Of a DNA stretch of 64,000 nt, positions 34,339 to 42,805 are shown piece by piece. This DNA comes from SKKC01 sp046542845 (GTDB lineage Bacteria > Spirochaetota > Spirochaetia > DSM-27196 > SKKC01). The first letter of the stretch is position 1, and every line of letters begins with the position of its first letter. The position numbers and the translations under genes are program-made. Below the pieces are notes generated by a model. The model worked only from the letters and a program-made list of their open reading frames with translations. It ran no database searches and was not told where the DNA came from. The stretch lies in NCBI GenBank assembly GCA_046542845.1, contig JBKHAN010000008.1, positions 8,451 through 72,450 of the forward strand. The letters are read 5' to 3'.

Positions 34339-35853
34339 ATGTCGCGTTTACCTTTATCCGACCTCTTAAGCGATCTTACCATATACGATTCGTGTGGATC
34401 ACCGGATGTTGAGGTCTCCGGTATTTCCTATGATTCCCGCGCGGTACGCGAAGGCACCGCATTCTTCGCGATACGCGGCGCGCACGTCGACGGTCATGAT
34501 TATATACAGAACGCGGTAGAACACGGTGCGCGCGCAATTGTGTACACACAAACATGTCCCGACCTGCCGGAAACAGTCGTTACTGTCCGCGTTGGTGACA
34601 GCCGGGAAGCTCTGAGTGCGGCGGCGGCTGCATGGCACGGTCACCCCTCGGCAAAACTGCCGTGTATCGGTATTACCGGAACCGATGGGAAAAGCACCAC
34701 GGTACACTTCCTATGGCAGCTTCTGACGCAAGCAGGATACAGGACAGGGTGTATCAGTACGGTATATCTGAGTACCGGCGACACGCTTGAAAAAAACCCT
34801 TTTCGACAGTCAACGCCCGAAGCCCCTGAGATACACGGCATACTTCGGCAGATGGTGGACAACGGTTGTATGTATGCAGTCGTCGAGGCTACATCGCACG
34901 GCCTTTCGCCGCGCACGCATCGTCTCTCGCACGTGGAATGGGCAGGAGCCGTATTTACCAATCTTGGGCACGAGCACCTGGAGTTTCACGGATCCTTCGA
35001 GCAGTACCGGGCCGACAAATGCCGCCTTTTTTCGGGTCTGAACGACCGAGCTGTTCGACGTCCCTTCGGACTGGTGAACGAGGACGATCCGAGCGCACCG
35101 TGGTTTGCCAGGGCAAGCACGTCTCCAGTTACGCGCATCAGCATGTCAGGGCGAAACGCAGACGCGCAGGTACGAGCAATATCACAGACAGACGCGGGAA
35201 CGTCGTTCGAGTTGAGCTACGCGGGAGAGGTTATTCGCAGCTCGATACGCATTCCAGGAATCTACAACGTATTCAATGCAAGCGCAGCTGCTCTCGCTGC
35301 GGCGCTTGTCACAGGCACACCACTGCCACAGCTTTTGAGCTATGCGCCCGATCTTCGCCCGCCGGAGGGGCGAATGGATGAAATACACGCCGGACAACCG
35401 TTTCGGGTCATCGTTGACTTCGCCCACACACCAGGCAGTTTCGAAGCCGTACTCCCCATGCTTCGTTTAACGACCCGATTTAGATTGATTGTCGTTTTCG
35501 GTTCGGCGGGGGAACGCGATACCGCGAAGCGAAGCATGCAGGGTGCGGTTGCCGACCGCCTTGCCGACCTGATATTTCTGGCAGATGAAGACCCGCGAGG
35601 CGAAGAGCCCGAGTCAATACTCCGCGATATCGCACGAGGATGCGAGCGGCATACGGAGGGAAGCGATCTGTTTCTGATCGCCGACAGACGCGAAGCAATA
35701 CGGAATGCGTTTCAAAAAGCCGCTGCCGGCGACACCGTTGCGCTCCTCGGCAAGGGACACGAGTCGAGCATCATTTATTCCGCCGGTCCGCGTCCCTGGA
35801 ATGAAAGCGCGGTCGCGCGCGAAATTCTGCATGAAATGGGATACGAAGCATGA
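34339..35853 (+). CDS. murE: UDP-N-acetylmuramyl peptide synthetase MurE
   Basis: 504 residues. It adds the third residue to UDP-MurNAc-L-Ala-D-Glu. The N-terminal ISYDSRAVREGTAFFAIRG, the P-loop GITGTDGKSTTVHFL, the ATSHGLSPRT element, NLGHEHLEFHG and the C-terminal VALLGKGHE are all in place. The substrate-selecting motif, DNPR in meso-DAP-adding enzymes, reads DEDPRGEEP here: the Arg that reads the DAP carboxylate is kept but Asn is Asp. That leaves meso-DAP or another diamino acid such as ornithine open. The start at 34339 is set by the promoter; the frame opens at 34312. It overlaps ddl by 4 bases. Confidence 0.92.
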   Translation: MSRLPLSDLLSDLTIYDSCGSPDVEVSGISYDSRAVREGTAFFAIRGAHVDGHDYIQNAVEHGARAIVYTQTCPDLPETVVTVRVGDSREALSAAAAAWHGHPSAKLPCIGITGTDGKSTTVHFLWQLLTQAGYRTGCISTVYLSTGDTLEKNPFRQSTPEAPEIHGILRQMVDNGCMYAVVEATSHGLSPRTHRLSHVEWAGAVFTNLGHEHLEFHGSFEQYRADKCRLFSGLNDRAVRRPFGLVNEDDPSAPWFARASTSPVTRISMSGRNADAQVRAISQTDAGTSFELSYAGEVIRSSIRIPGIYNVFNASAAALAAALVTGTPLPQLLSYAPDLRPPEGRMDEIHAGQPFRVIVDFAHTPGSFEAVLPMLRLTTRFRLIVVFGSAGERDTAKRSMQGAVADRLADLIFLADEDPRGEEPESILRDIARGCERHTEGSDLFLIADRREAIRNAFQKAAAGDTVALLGKGHESSIIYSAGPRPWNESAVAREILHEMGYEA

Positions 35854-36962
35854 GTAAAATTGAAGTACTCCTACTCTACGGAGGGAAAAGCGGTGAGCAC
35901 GAAGTATCGTGTCGCTCAGCGGCGAGCATCTGCCGAAACATCGACTACGAGCTCTTTTCTCTGAAGCTTTGCGGTGTGTCAAAGTCCAACCGCTGGTTTT
36001 TGCAGCCCGATTCGGTTCTCTCAGAGGCTATGTCCGGGACCACGGTGGTAAGGATCGAAGAATCTGCCGAGCTTGAGCTTCATGGTGTTCCCGGCGCGGG
36101 ACTCCACACTGCCGCAGGAACACCCGTGCAACCGGCTATCGTGTTTCCCCTGATCCACGGTACTTTCGGCGAAGATGGAAGTCTACAGGGCTATCTGGAG
36201 ACCCTTGGACTCGAATACGCCGGCAGTCGCGTGTTCTCAAGTGCTGCGTGCTTCGATAAACGAATGACCAAGAAACTATGCGAAGCCGCAGGAATCCCAT
36301 GCACCGAATACGCCACCGTTCACATCGATAACCGCCGTACGGATACATGGATTCCATCAGTGGCGCGGGAGGTCGAGCATCGATGGCCGGGACGCGCCAT
36401 ATTCGTGAAGCCGGCACGTAGCGGCAGTTCGGTCGGTGTGACCCGCGTGGAACCCGGAGAGTCGCTCCTCGACGCACTGACGGCAGCCGGGATGTACGAC
36501 CACGACATTCTGCTTGAGCCGGAAATACGTGGCAGGGAACTCGAGTGTGCGGTGACAGGAAATCGTGACATTCGCGCGCACGCTGTCGGAGAAATCCGGC
36601 CAGTTCACGGTTTTTATGACTATCGGGCCAAATACGTCAACGAGTCGGGGGCTGCGCTGACCATCCCGGCGGCGATAGACCCGTCCGTGTACGAGCAGGT
36701 CCGCGAACTCGCCGCGGATGCGTATCGTGCCTGCGAGTGTTCCGGATTCGCGCGCGTGGACGTTTTTTACGACGAAGTCGATCGCCGTGTCGTGCTCAAC
36801 GAGATAAACACAATTCCCGGATTCACCAGCATAAGTATGTTTCCGAGTCTGTGCAGAGAAGACGGCATCGAATACGGCGCGCTCATATCCAGGCTGATCG
36901 ATCTCGGTCTCGAATGTGGAGCCGATAAAACGTCGATTCGCTTCGATTACACCGAGTGGTAA
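35850..36962 (+). CDS. ddl: D-alanine--D-alanine ligase
   Basis: 370 residues, ATP-grasp fold. It joins two D-Ala for the stem peptide. Typical motifs are VLLLYGGKSGEHEVS at the N-terminus, HGTFGEDGSLQGYLE, IFVKPARSGSSVGVTRV in the ATP-binding domain, and VDVFYDEVDRRVVLNEINTI with GFTSISMFP at the metal site. The ATGA overlap with murE indicates translational coupling. Loss of the usual murF between them is not unusual in scattered mur clusters. It converges on the nitroreductase gene with a 3-base gap. Confidence 0.95.
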   Translation: MSKIEVLLLYGGKSGEHEVSCRSAASICRNIDYELFSLKLCGVSKSNRWFLQPDSVLSEAMSGTTVVRIEESAELELHGVPGAGLHTAAGTPVQPAIVFPLIHGTFGEDGSLQGYLETLGLEYAGSRVFSSAACFDKRMTKKLCEAAGIPCTEYATVHIDNRRTDTWIPSVAREVEHRWPGRAIFVKPARSGSSVGVTRVEPGESLLDALTAAGMYDHDILLEPEIRGRELECAVTGNRDIRAHAVGEIRPVHGFYDYRAKYVNESGAALTIPAAIDPSVYEQVRELAADAYRACECSGFARVDVFYDEVDRRVVLNEINTIPGFTSISMFPSLCREDGIEYGALISRLIDLGLECGADKTSIRFDYTEW

Positions 36963-36965
36963 GCA

Positions 36966-37475
36966 CTACCAGTGATCAATGGAAAACACTCGGTCGAGTG
37001 GAAGTCGTTCTGCGTGCGGCTGTTTCGCGTCCGAATACCCGAGTGTGAGCAGCATGACTACACGCATTGAGTACGGCACGCTCAAAAGCGATTTCACATC
37101 CTGTTCGTCGAAGGTCGTATTGAGGCATGTTCCCAGACCCTCGTGTACAGCCTGAATCATCATAAAGCTCGCGGCAATGCTCAGATCGACGGGATACGAG
37201 AGTTGTCCATTCGGCATTTTATAATCGATATTCGTCGAACAGATTGCGATGCCGACCGGAGCATTGCCGACCCATTCCTGCCCGAAACAGGCGTCTTGAA
37301 GTCGCATGCGCTTCTCGCCGTCGAGTACGGCAATGAAGCGCCACGGCTGCCTGTTCTTGGCGCTTGGCGCCCGGCGCCCGGCTTCTATAATTCTGTCGAG
37401 GCTGTCCTGAGGTACTGGAGTATCCTTGTACTCGCGCACGCTGAACCGACTGCTAATTTCGGGCAATAAATCCAT
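36966..37475 (-). CDS. Nitroreductase-family FMN oxidoreductase
   Basis: 169 residues from ATG 37475, with AGGA upstream; ATG 37481 is also possible, and the longer open frame to 37961 runs inside the opposing gene and is rejected. The N-terminal FSVREYKDTPVP (Arg-Ser/Val-Arg FMN-binding motif), RRAPSAKNRQPWRF and the C-terminal VMLLTLGYSD match the small nitroreductase family. These use NAD(P)H and FMN to reduce nitro-aromatics, quinones or flavins; the true substrate is not predictable. It is a single gene, convergent with ddl. Confidence 0.88.
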   Translation of the reverse strand: MDLLPEISSRFSVREYKDTPVPQDSLDRIIEAGRRAPSAKNRQPWRFIAVLDGEKRMRLQDACFGQEWVGNAPVGIAICSTNIDYKMPNGQLSYPVDLSIAASFMMIQAVHEGLGTCLNTTFDEQDVKSLLSVPYSMRVVMLLTLGYSDAKQPHAERLPLDRVFSIDHW

Positions 37476-37539
37476 ACGCATCCTGTGCAGACCGGTTATT
37501 GACCAATGCTTCCCGCAGTTCGTAGGCTGCTGCCATACC

Positions 37540-39831
37540 ATGATCAAACGTCTGCTTGTAGTATCGCTGATACTAACAGCTTCTACTTTTTGTTTACAGT
37601 CCCCGCTTTTCTCGTTGGACCACTTTGAAGAAGACGATCTGCTCTTTATTTCCGAGACACTGCCAAACGACGAAGCGACGGAAGCAGAAACAGCGCTATT
37701 TGAGCGAATAGCTGATCGTATCCGCGCCCGCACGGACGAGGGGGACGCTTCTGCAGCCGTCCCGACCGTCCGGGGCATAGAACACGTGAGTGCCGTAAGC
37801 GGCCACTCGTTTTCCGAGTCTCTCCATGTCCATATTGCGGGTCGGTCGTCTTCGAGTGTTCTTGTGCTGGTCCCCGTAAACTCGCCGCCATACGTCCAGG
37901 ACCTGCCGTTTGGTGCGCCGGGAATCGCTGCCGCCGTGGAGTTAATACTGCAGGCAGTCACCGATCCTCTCGATTACGATCTGCACGTCGTCTTCGGAAC
38001 CGCCTCGCGACGAAACACGCCGCTCCTTCAGGAAAGCCTTATACAGTTTTTCGAAGACTCCCCGCCTCTTGCTGTCATAGTCCTGGACATACTTGTCCCG
38101 GATGATCAGATGGAAATCGTCTCCGGGAGCCCGGGCGTTGTGTCCCCACGATGGCTTGTCAGCGCTGCTCAGCAGGCTTTCCGCGAACACGATCTGAGCG
38201 CTGGAGCACGCGGCGGAGCGGAACAATTGTTCCGCGTTGGCGCGAGGCCGTCCGGACGGGATTACCTTGTAGAGCCATTCCTCACCCGGGACATTCCATC
38301 GATCCTGGTTGTCGACGGCACAACTGCACGTGAATCATGGCAGAATGATCCGCCCGCGCGACTACTTCGTGTAGAAAGCTTTGCTGCCATAGACGCGTAC
38401 AGACACGCCGGGCGTATACACGGAGCCCTTCGGACCATGATCCAGGACCTTGCCGAAATCGACAACGTTGAGTGGGACCGAAACGCGATCCGCTACTCCG
38501 TTGAGGATGTGAGCGTTGTCGTTGGAGAAACAGCGTATCTGATCTTTCTTCTCGTCGCTATTGGCCTGGTCTTTGCCTACGGAGTCACTCACCGGCAGGC
38601 GCTTGCGCGGTACATCCGGACCATCAGGAAAAATATTCTAAGCCTCCCTTTGCTTTTCGGTATGAGCTATCTGTTTCTGCTCCTGTTCGGGTGGCTGTCG
38701 AACTCTATTCTGTTTTTGAGGGGTACTCCGGAACTCGCATCGCTCTTGCCGGTTTCACTGTTCGGGTTCAAGTTCTTCGGCGCGTTTCTCCTGCTGCAGA
38801 TCACGTATCTGACGGCACGTAAACTCCCGCTGTCACGAAACGGCAGTTTTTACTCGGCTGCGTCCGTGCTTGTTCTTATTGTATCCGTCTTCGTGTTCGG
38901 AAGCGTCAGCATTGCGACTACAGCGCCATTTGTTGCAGCGCTGCTTGCAACGGTGCTGTTTACCGTCAGTCCCAGTCGCCCCCTTAAGATCATCTTTCTC
39001 GTGCTGGCGATTATTCCGCCTGCGACTCTGACGTACTCGTTTCTCCTGCTCGAAGAGGGTTCGGTAGTGCAGGAGCTCGTATCCGACCCGCTCATGAACG
39101 TTCTCCCGACCTTGATTGTCCTGCCGTATCTGATGCTCCTGATTCGAGTGGATTTTCTTATACGTCACCCCGTAAGTGGCGGCCGCTCGTTCGCCATGAA
39201 GATATTGACTGCCGTCGTCGCTTCCGGCCTTATCCTGTCGGCGATTCAATTATCGAGCGCTGAGCCCTTCTCCGCCGAGCAGGTCCAGCGGGTTCGCGTC
39301 ACCGAGCGCTCCGATGTTACGACCTCTGAGGCCACCGTAACTGTGCAGAGTATCGCCGAAACGAGGAGCTTTTCGCTGCGGTACGATGGAGCCGACCTTG
39401 CAGTACCCTTGCGCTCACCGCGTACTGAACACAGCGTGCCGTTTCCCGACCGGCATCTTGACATATCGGTCGAAGAAGAGACCTTCCTGGCGCGCCGCAT
39501 CGTAGATATTACGATTCGTTCCGATGTCCGATTCGTGGAGCTTGCGATCTCACTTATTTCTGATGACCCGGTTCTTGTCTATCAAGCCTCGCTGCCCTTC
39601 CGCACAAGTGCAAGCGGCAACCGAATCGATATCCTTCCCGGCCGAAACCCGCCATCACCAATGAGACTGCGCATCATTATTCCCGTAGAGTCTTCACCGG
39701 ACATTGAGGTGACCTCAACCCTTGCGGAAGTACAGAATCTTTCCGTGCGCCACGACGAGCCTGTGTATATCCACCAGCGGGCGCTGCAGACGGTCCGACT
39801 GCCGCTTCTCGACGGCGGTTCGCCACGATGA
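37540..39831 (+). CDS. Large membrane protein with degenerate M28-peptidase-like domain (GAA1-like layout)
   Basis: 763 residues from ATG 37540, which gives a clean signal sequence (IKRLLVVSLILTASTFCL). Residues about 60-310 have an alpha/beta aminopeptidase-like fold (HVHIAGRSSSSVLVLVPVNS, APGIAAAVELILQAV, YDLHVVFGTASRRN), recalling M28 peptidases, but the His/Asp/Glu zinc ligands are not evident. About eight membrane helices follow (residues 345-590), then a C-terminal beta-rich domain. An inactive M28 domain fused to many helices is the arrangement of eukaryotic GPAA1 and ERMP1. Function here is unknown. Its stop overlaps dinB by 4 bases (ATGA). Confidence 0.6.
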   Translation: MIKRLLVVSLILTASTFCLQSPLFSLDHFEEDDLLFISETLPNDEATEAETALFERIADRIRARTDEGDASAAVPTVRGIEHVSAVSGHSFSESLHVHIAGRSSSSVLVLVPVNSPPYVQDLPFGAPGIAAAVELILQAVTDPLDYDLHVVFGTASRRNTPLLQESLIQFFEDSPPLAVIVLDILVPDDQMEIVSGSPGVVSPRWLVSAAQQAFREHDLSAGARGGAEQLFRVGARPSGRDYLVEPFLTRDIPSILVVDGTTARESWQNDPPARLLRVESFAAIDAYRHAGRIHGALRTMIQDLAEIDNVEWDRNAIRYSVEDVSVVVGETAYLIFLLVAIGLVFAYGVTHRQALARYIRTIRKNILSLPLLFGMSYLFLLLFGWLSNSILFLRGTPELASLLPVSLFGFKFFGAFLLLQITYLTARKLPLSRNGSFYSAASVLVLIVSVFVFGSVSIATTAPFVAALLATVLFTVSPSRPLKIIFLVLAIIPPATLTYSFLLLEEGSVVQELVSDPLMNVLPTLIVLPYLMLLIRVDFLIRHPVSGGRSFAMKILTAVVASGLILSAIQLSSAEPFSAEQVQRVRVTERSDVTTSEATVTVQSIAETRSFSLRYDGADLAVPLRSPRTEHSVPFPDRHLDISVEEETFLARRIVDITIRSDVRFVELAISLISDDPVLVYQASLPFRTSASGNRIDILPGRNPPSPMRLRIIIPVESSPDIEVTSTLAEVQNLSVRHDEPVYIHQRALQTVRLPLLDGGSPR

Positions 39832-41039
39832 GTGAGACGCCGGCTGGGACGCCGCTTTTCTTTCACGTAGACCTCGATGCATTTTACGCGTCCGTCGAAC
39901 AGCACGACGATCCCGATCTTATCGGCAAACCGGTTATCGTAGGAGGCGACCGCGGCGGTCGCGGCGTCGTGAGCGCTTGCAGCTACGAGGCGCGTTCCTT
40001 TGGCGTTCACAGTGCGATGCCTTCAGCAGAGGCGGCGCGATTGTGTCCGCACGCCGTTTTTCTTCCGGTCAGAATGTATCGATATCAGGAAGTATCGCAG
40101 AGCATCATGCAATTGCTGCGACGCAGCGCACCGGCGATGCAACAGATATCGGTTGATGAAGCATTCCTCGACATGAGCGGCACTGAACGGCTTCTCGGAT
40201 CCCCTGTTGATCAGGCTATGTCGTTGAAGCGAAGAATTCGGGGTGAGTTCGGGCTTACCGCATCAATAGGCATTGCACGGTCGCGCTTCGTGGCGAAAAT
40301 GGCGTCGGATTTCCGTAAGCCCGACGGCATCCACGAAGTACGTGACGGAGAAGAAGCTGATTTTGTTGCCGGGTTGCACCTGAAGGATCTGTGGGGTCTT
40401 GGGAAAAAAACACGAATCCGCCTTAACCAGCTCGGGATACACACGATCGCCGACCTGCGATCGTTCAACGAATCCCAGCTTCGCGGTTATCTTGGCGAAT
40501 CCACCGGGAGCTATCTGTACCGGGCGTGCCGGGGAATCGACCCTGGTATATTCGGTTCACGGTCGACGAAACATTCCATCTCAACCGAGACGACCTTCAG
40601 TAATGATATCAGCGACCGGCACGCGCTTGAGACGGTATTGCTCGAGCTCTGCGAGCAGGTCATGTACCGCGTATACAAGTCCCGGTCATACGGATACACC
40701 GTGACGACAAAGCTCCGGACCGATGACTTCAGGACCTATTCACGACAGAAGACCCTCGGGCGAAAAATCGAGTCGGTCGATGACCTTTATGCAGTTTCAC
40801 GAGTCTTGTTGTCGGACATGGCAGCGGGAAAGCCTGTTCGCCTTATTGGTGTAGGCATTGTCACAGACAGCGGCGACGCAGACCGGGAGCAGCCCGAATT
40901 ATTTGATTTGGACGTTGCGTCGGATCACAAAAAACGTACCGTCGAGGCAGCGGTCTGGAGCATGCGCGAAAAGCTCGGAGTCGACGTGCACAAGGCCCGT
41001 GTGTTACCCCCCCCACGTTCTCACGGCGAAAAGACCTGA
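39828..41039 (+). CDS. dinB: DNA polymerase IV (Y family)
   Basis: 403 residues. The catalytic carboxylates are in FFHVDLDAFYASVEQ and QISVDEAFLDMSG, followed by GIARSRFVAKMASDFRKP and the DLWGLGKKTRIRLNQLGI helix-hairpin-helix region. The little-finger domain is complete. It performs error-prone translesion synthesis. No LexA box is visible because the gene is coupled to the upstream membrane protein. Near its end is a run of eight C (41007-41014), coding for Pro-Pro-Pro, and its last 19 bases overlap the convergent GAF gene. The C-terminus lacks a clear QLxLF beta-clamp motif; the nearest candidate is QPELFDL about 43 residues before the end. Confidence 0.93.
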   Translation: MSETPAGTPLFFHVDLDAFYASVEQHDDPDLIGKPVIVGGDRGGRGVVSACSYEARSFGVHSAMPSAEAARLCPHAVFLPVRMYRYQEVSQSIMQLLRRSAPAMQQISVDEAFLDMSGTERLLGSPVDQAMSLKRRIRGEFGLTASIGIARSRFVAKMASDFRKPDGIHEVRDGEEADFVAGLHLKDLWGLGKKTRIRLNQLGIHTIADLRSFNESQLRGYLGESTGSYLYRACRGIDPGIFGSRSTKHSISTETTFSNDISDRHALETVLLELCEQVMYRVYKSRSYGYTVTTKLRTDDFRTYSRQKTLGRKIESVDDLYAVSRVLLSDMAAGKPVRLIGVGIVTDSGDADREQPELFDLDVASDHKKRTVEAAVWSMREKLGVDVHKARVLPPPRSHGEKT

Positions 41040-41500
41040 GGCACAAGGGGGCCGATTAGCGTCGCGACACCGGACAGCAGCCGTCCGTCCGCATCCGAAA
41101 AGGGATCCGGGGTATGGCTGTCGATATCAATCTGGCCTATGTAGGAGCCGTCAAGGATGATCGGTTCGACGTACTCGGCTCTGGTGAGCACGCTGCAGCT
41201 CAGATAATTGTCTTCGGCGTTGACGTCCGGTATTACGAAGGTTTTCTCCGTTTCGGCGCTCTGTCCGCAGATTCCGCGTCCGTAGGGAATCTGGGTGTGC
41301 TGGGTCGGAGCTCCCGAGAAAGGACCCAGAACCAGAAGGCGCTGCTCAGGAACGGCGAAATAAAGCCCGACCCAGTCGTAGTGTGCTACCGTGTCCCGAA
41401 GAAGATCGCAGACAAGCTGCAACGCTGCACCCGCCTCGTTGGCCGGAGGCAAAAGGCTACGACACGCACGTATTAATTTATCTGAATCAAAGTCCGGCAT
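41021..41500 (-). CDS. GAF-domain protein related to free methionine-(R)-sulfoxide reductase
   Basis: 159 residues, a single GAF domain. GRGICGQSAE, VIPDVNAEDNYLSCSVLT, EPIILDGSYIGQIDIDSH follow the fRMsr (YebR) pattern closely. Two of the three redox cysteines of that enzyme are present (Cys78 in GICG and Cys102 in LSCS), but the third, upstream in the 'C-I-R-I-P-x-G' segment, is replaced (TQHTQIPYG). It may be a reductase with altered chemistry or a ligand sensor. AAGGA precedes ATG 41500. It overlaps the 3' end of dinB. Confidence 0.75.
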   Translation of the reverse strand: MPDFDSDKLIRACRSLLPPANEAGAALQLVCDLLRDTVAHYDWVGLYFAVPEQRLLVLGPFSGAPTQHTQIPYGRGICGQSAETEKTFVIPDVNAEDNYLSCSVLTRAEYVEPIILDGSYIGQIDIDSHTPDPFSDADGRLLSGVATLIGPLVPQVFSP

Positions 41501-41516
41501 TTTTCCTTCTCAGCTA

Positions 41517-41545
41517 TTGATTTCACATCGGGTGTTTCTTACAGT
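41517..41545 (+). promoter_or_regulatory. dapL promoter
   Basis: TTGATT (41517-41522), a 17-base spacer, TACAGT (41540-41545). The leader would be about 25 bases and contains GGAG at about 10 bases before ATG 41577. This supports the internal ATG against the longer open frame from 41391. Confidence 0.6.
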
Positions 41546-41576
41546 AGGCAGAAATCCTCCGCTGGAGCAAGCACCC

Positions 41577-42797
41577 ATGATCAAAATGAATCCTCATTAT
41601 TCCAAATTGAACGCGTCCTATCTGTTTTCGACTATTGCCCGGAAAATCAACGAACATCAGGCGGAGCATCCCGATTCCGACCTCATTCGACTGGGTATCG
41701 GGGACGTAACCCACGGTCTCGCGAGGCCCTGTGTCGACGCCTTGAAGAAGGCCGCCGATGAGCTCGGCTCTGACGCAACATTCCGCGGCTACGGTCCTGA
41801 ACAGGGCTACGCCTTTTTGCGCGAAGCCATCGCGGAACACGATTTCAACGCGCGAGGTGTGGAACTGAGCGCAGACGAGGTGTTCGTGAGTGACGGGGCA
41901 AAATGCGATAGCGGCAACTTTCTGGATATCCTTGCCGAGGACATAGAAGTCGGCGTACCCGACCCTGTGTACCCGGTATACGTTGACACAAACGTCATGG
42001 CTGGACGGACGGGGTCCTTCAAGGACGGGCGCTACGAGGGCCTTAAGTACCTCGAGAGCACCGTAGAGAACGGATTTGTCCCGGAGCCTCCACCACACCA
42101 TCTCGATCTCATTTATCTCTGTTTCCCGAACAATCCGACCGGCGCAACGGCGCAGCGCGAGCAACTCGCACGCTGGGTCGAGTATGCCCGTGAACACCAG
42201 GCTCTGATATTGTTTGACGCGGCCTACGAGCGATTCATCCGGACGCCCGATATTCCTCACAGTATCTACGAGATAGACGGAGCGCGTTCCTGCGCGGTTG
42301 AAATACGGAGTTTCTCAAAAACAGCTGGTTTTACCGGGACACGGTGTGCCTACACGGTTGTTCCAAAAGAAATCGAGGTGGCGGATGGCGCCGGCGCGGT
42401 GCGCAGTCTCCACAGCCTCTGGAACAGGAGGCAAAGTACGAAGTTCAACGGTGTGTCGTATCCGGTGCAACGCGCGGCAGAGGCCGTATACAGCGAGGAC
42501 GGACGACGGGAGGTCGATGCCCGCGTACAGTACTACATGGAAAATGCGACTATAATTCGGGACAAAATGCAATCGGCAGGCTACACCGTCAGCGGTGGCG
42601 TTGACAGTCCATATATCTGGATACAGACGGGCACCGACAGCTGGTCTTTTTTCGACCGCATGCTCACCGAAGCCGGTGTGGTCATTACACCCGGCGTTGG
42701 TTTTGGACGCATGGGTGAAGGTTTTATACGGATCAGCGCGTTCAATCACAGGGATAAGGTAGAAGAGGCAATGGAGCGTATCGCCCGGGTGCTGTAG
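41577..42797 (+). CDS. dapL: LL-diaminopimelate aminotransferase
   Basis: 406 residues, class I/II PLP aminotransferase. It converts tetrahydrodipicolinate directly to LL-DAP, bypassing DapD/C/E. NPHYSKLNASYLFSTIA at the N-terminus, IRLGIGDVTHGL, FVSDGAKCDSGN, the CFPNNPTGATA motif and the PLP-lysine region IRSFSKTAGFTGTRCAY match the DapL family (as in Chlamydia and plants). It supports DAP, and so lysine or DAP-type peptidoglycan, synthesis. ATG 41577 is chosen from the promoter and GGAG; the open frame begins further upstream. Confidence 0.93.
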   Translation: MIKMNPHYSKLNASYLFSTIARKINEHQAEHPDSDLIRLGIGDVTHGLARPCVDALKKAADELGSDATFRGYGPEQGYAFLREAIAEHDFNARGVELSADEVFVSDGAKCDSGNFLDILAEDIEVGVPDPVYPVYVDTNVMAGRTGSFKDGRYEGLKYLESTVENGFVPEPPPHHLDLIYLCFPNNPTGATAQREQLARWVEYAREHQALILFDAAYERFIRTPDIPHSIYEIDGARSCAVEIRSFSKTAGFTGTRCAYTVVPKEIEVADGAGAVRSLHSLWNRRQSTKFNGVSYPVQRAAEAVYSEDGRREVDARVQYYMENATIIRDKMQSAGYTVSGGVDSPYIWIQTGTDSWSFFDRMLTEAGVVITPGVGFGRMGEGFIRISAFNHRDKVEEAMERIARVL

Positions 42798-42805
42798 GTC
42801 GCGGC

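Noticed and set aside
37476..37961. Longer N-terminus for the nitroreductase
   Set aside because: It would be antisense to the signal peptide region of the GAA1-like protein and exceeds the family length by 160 residues of non-homologous sequence.
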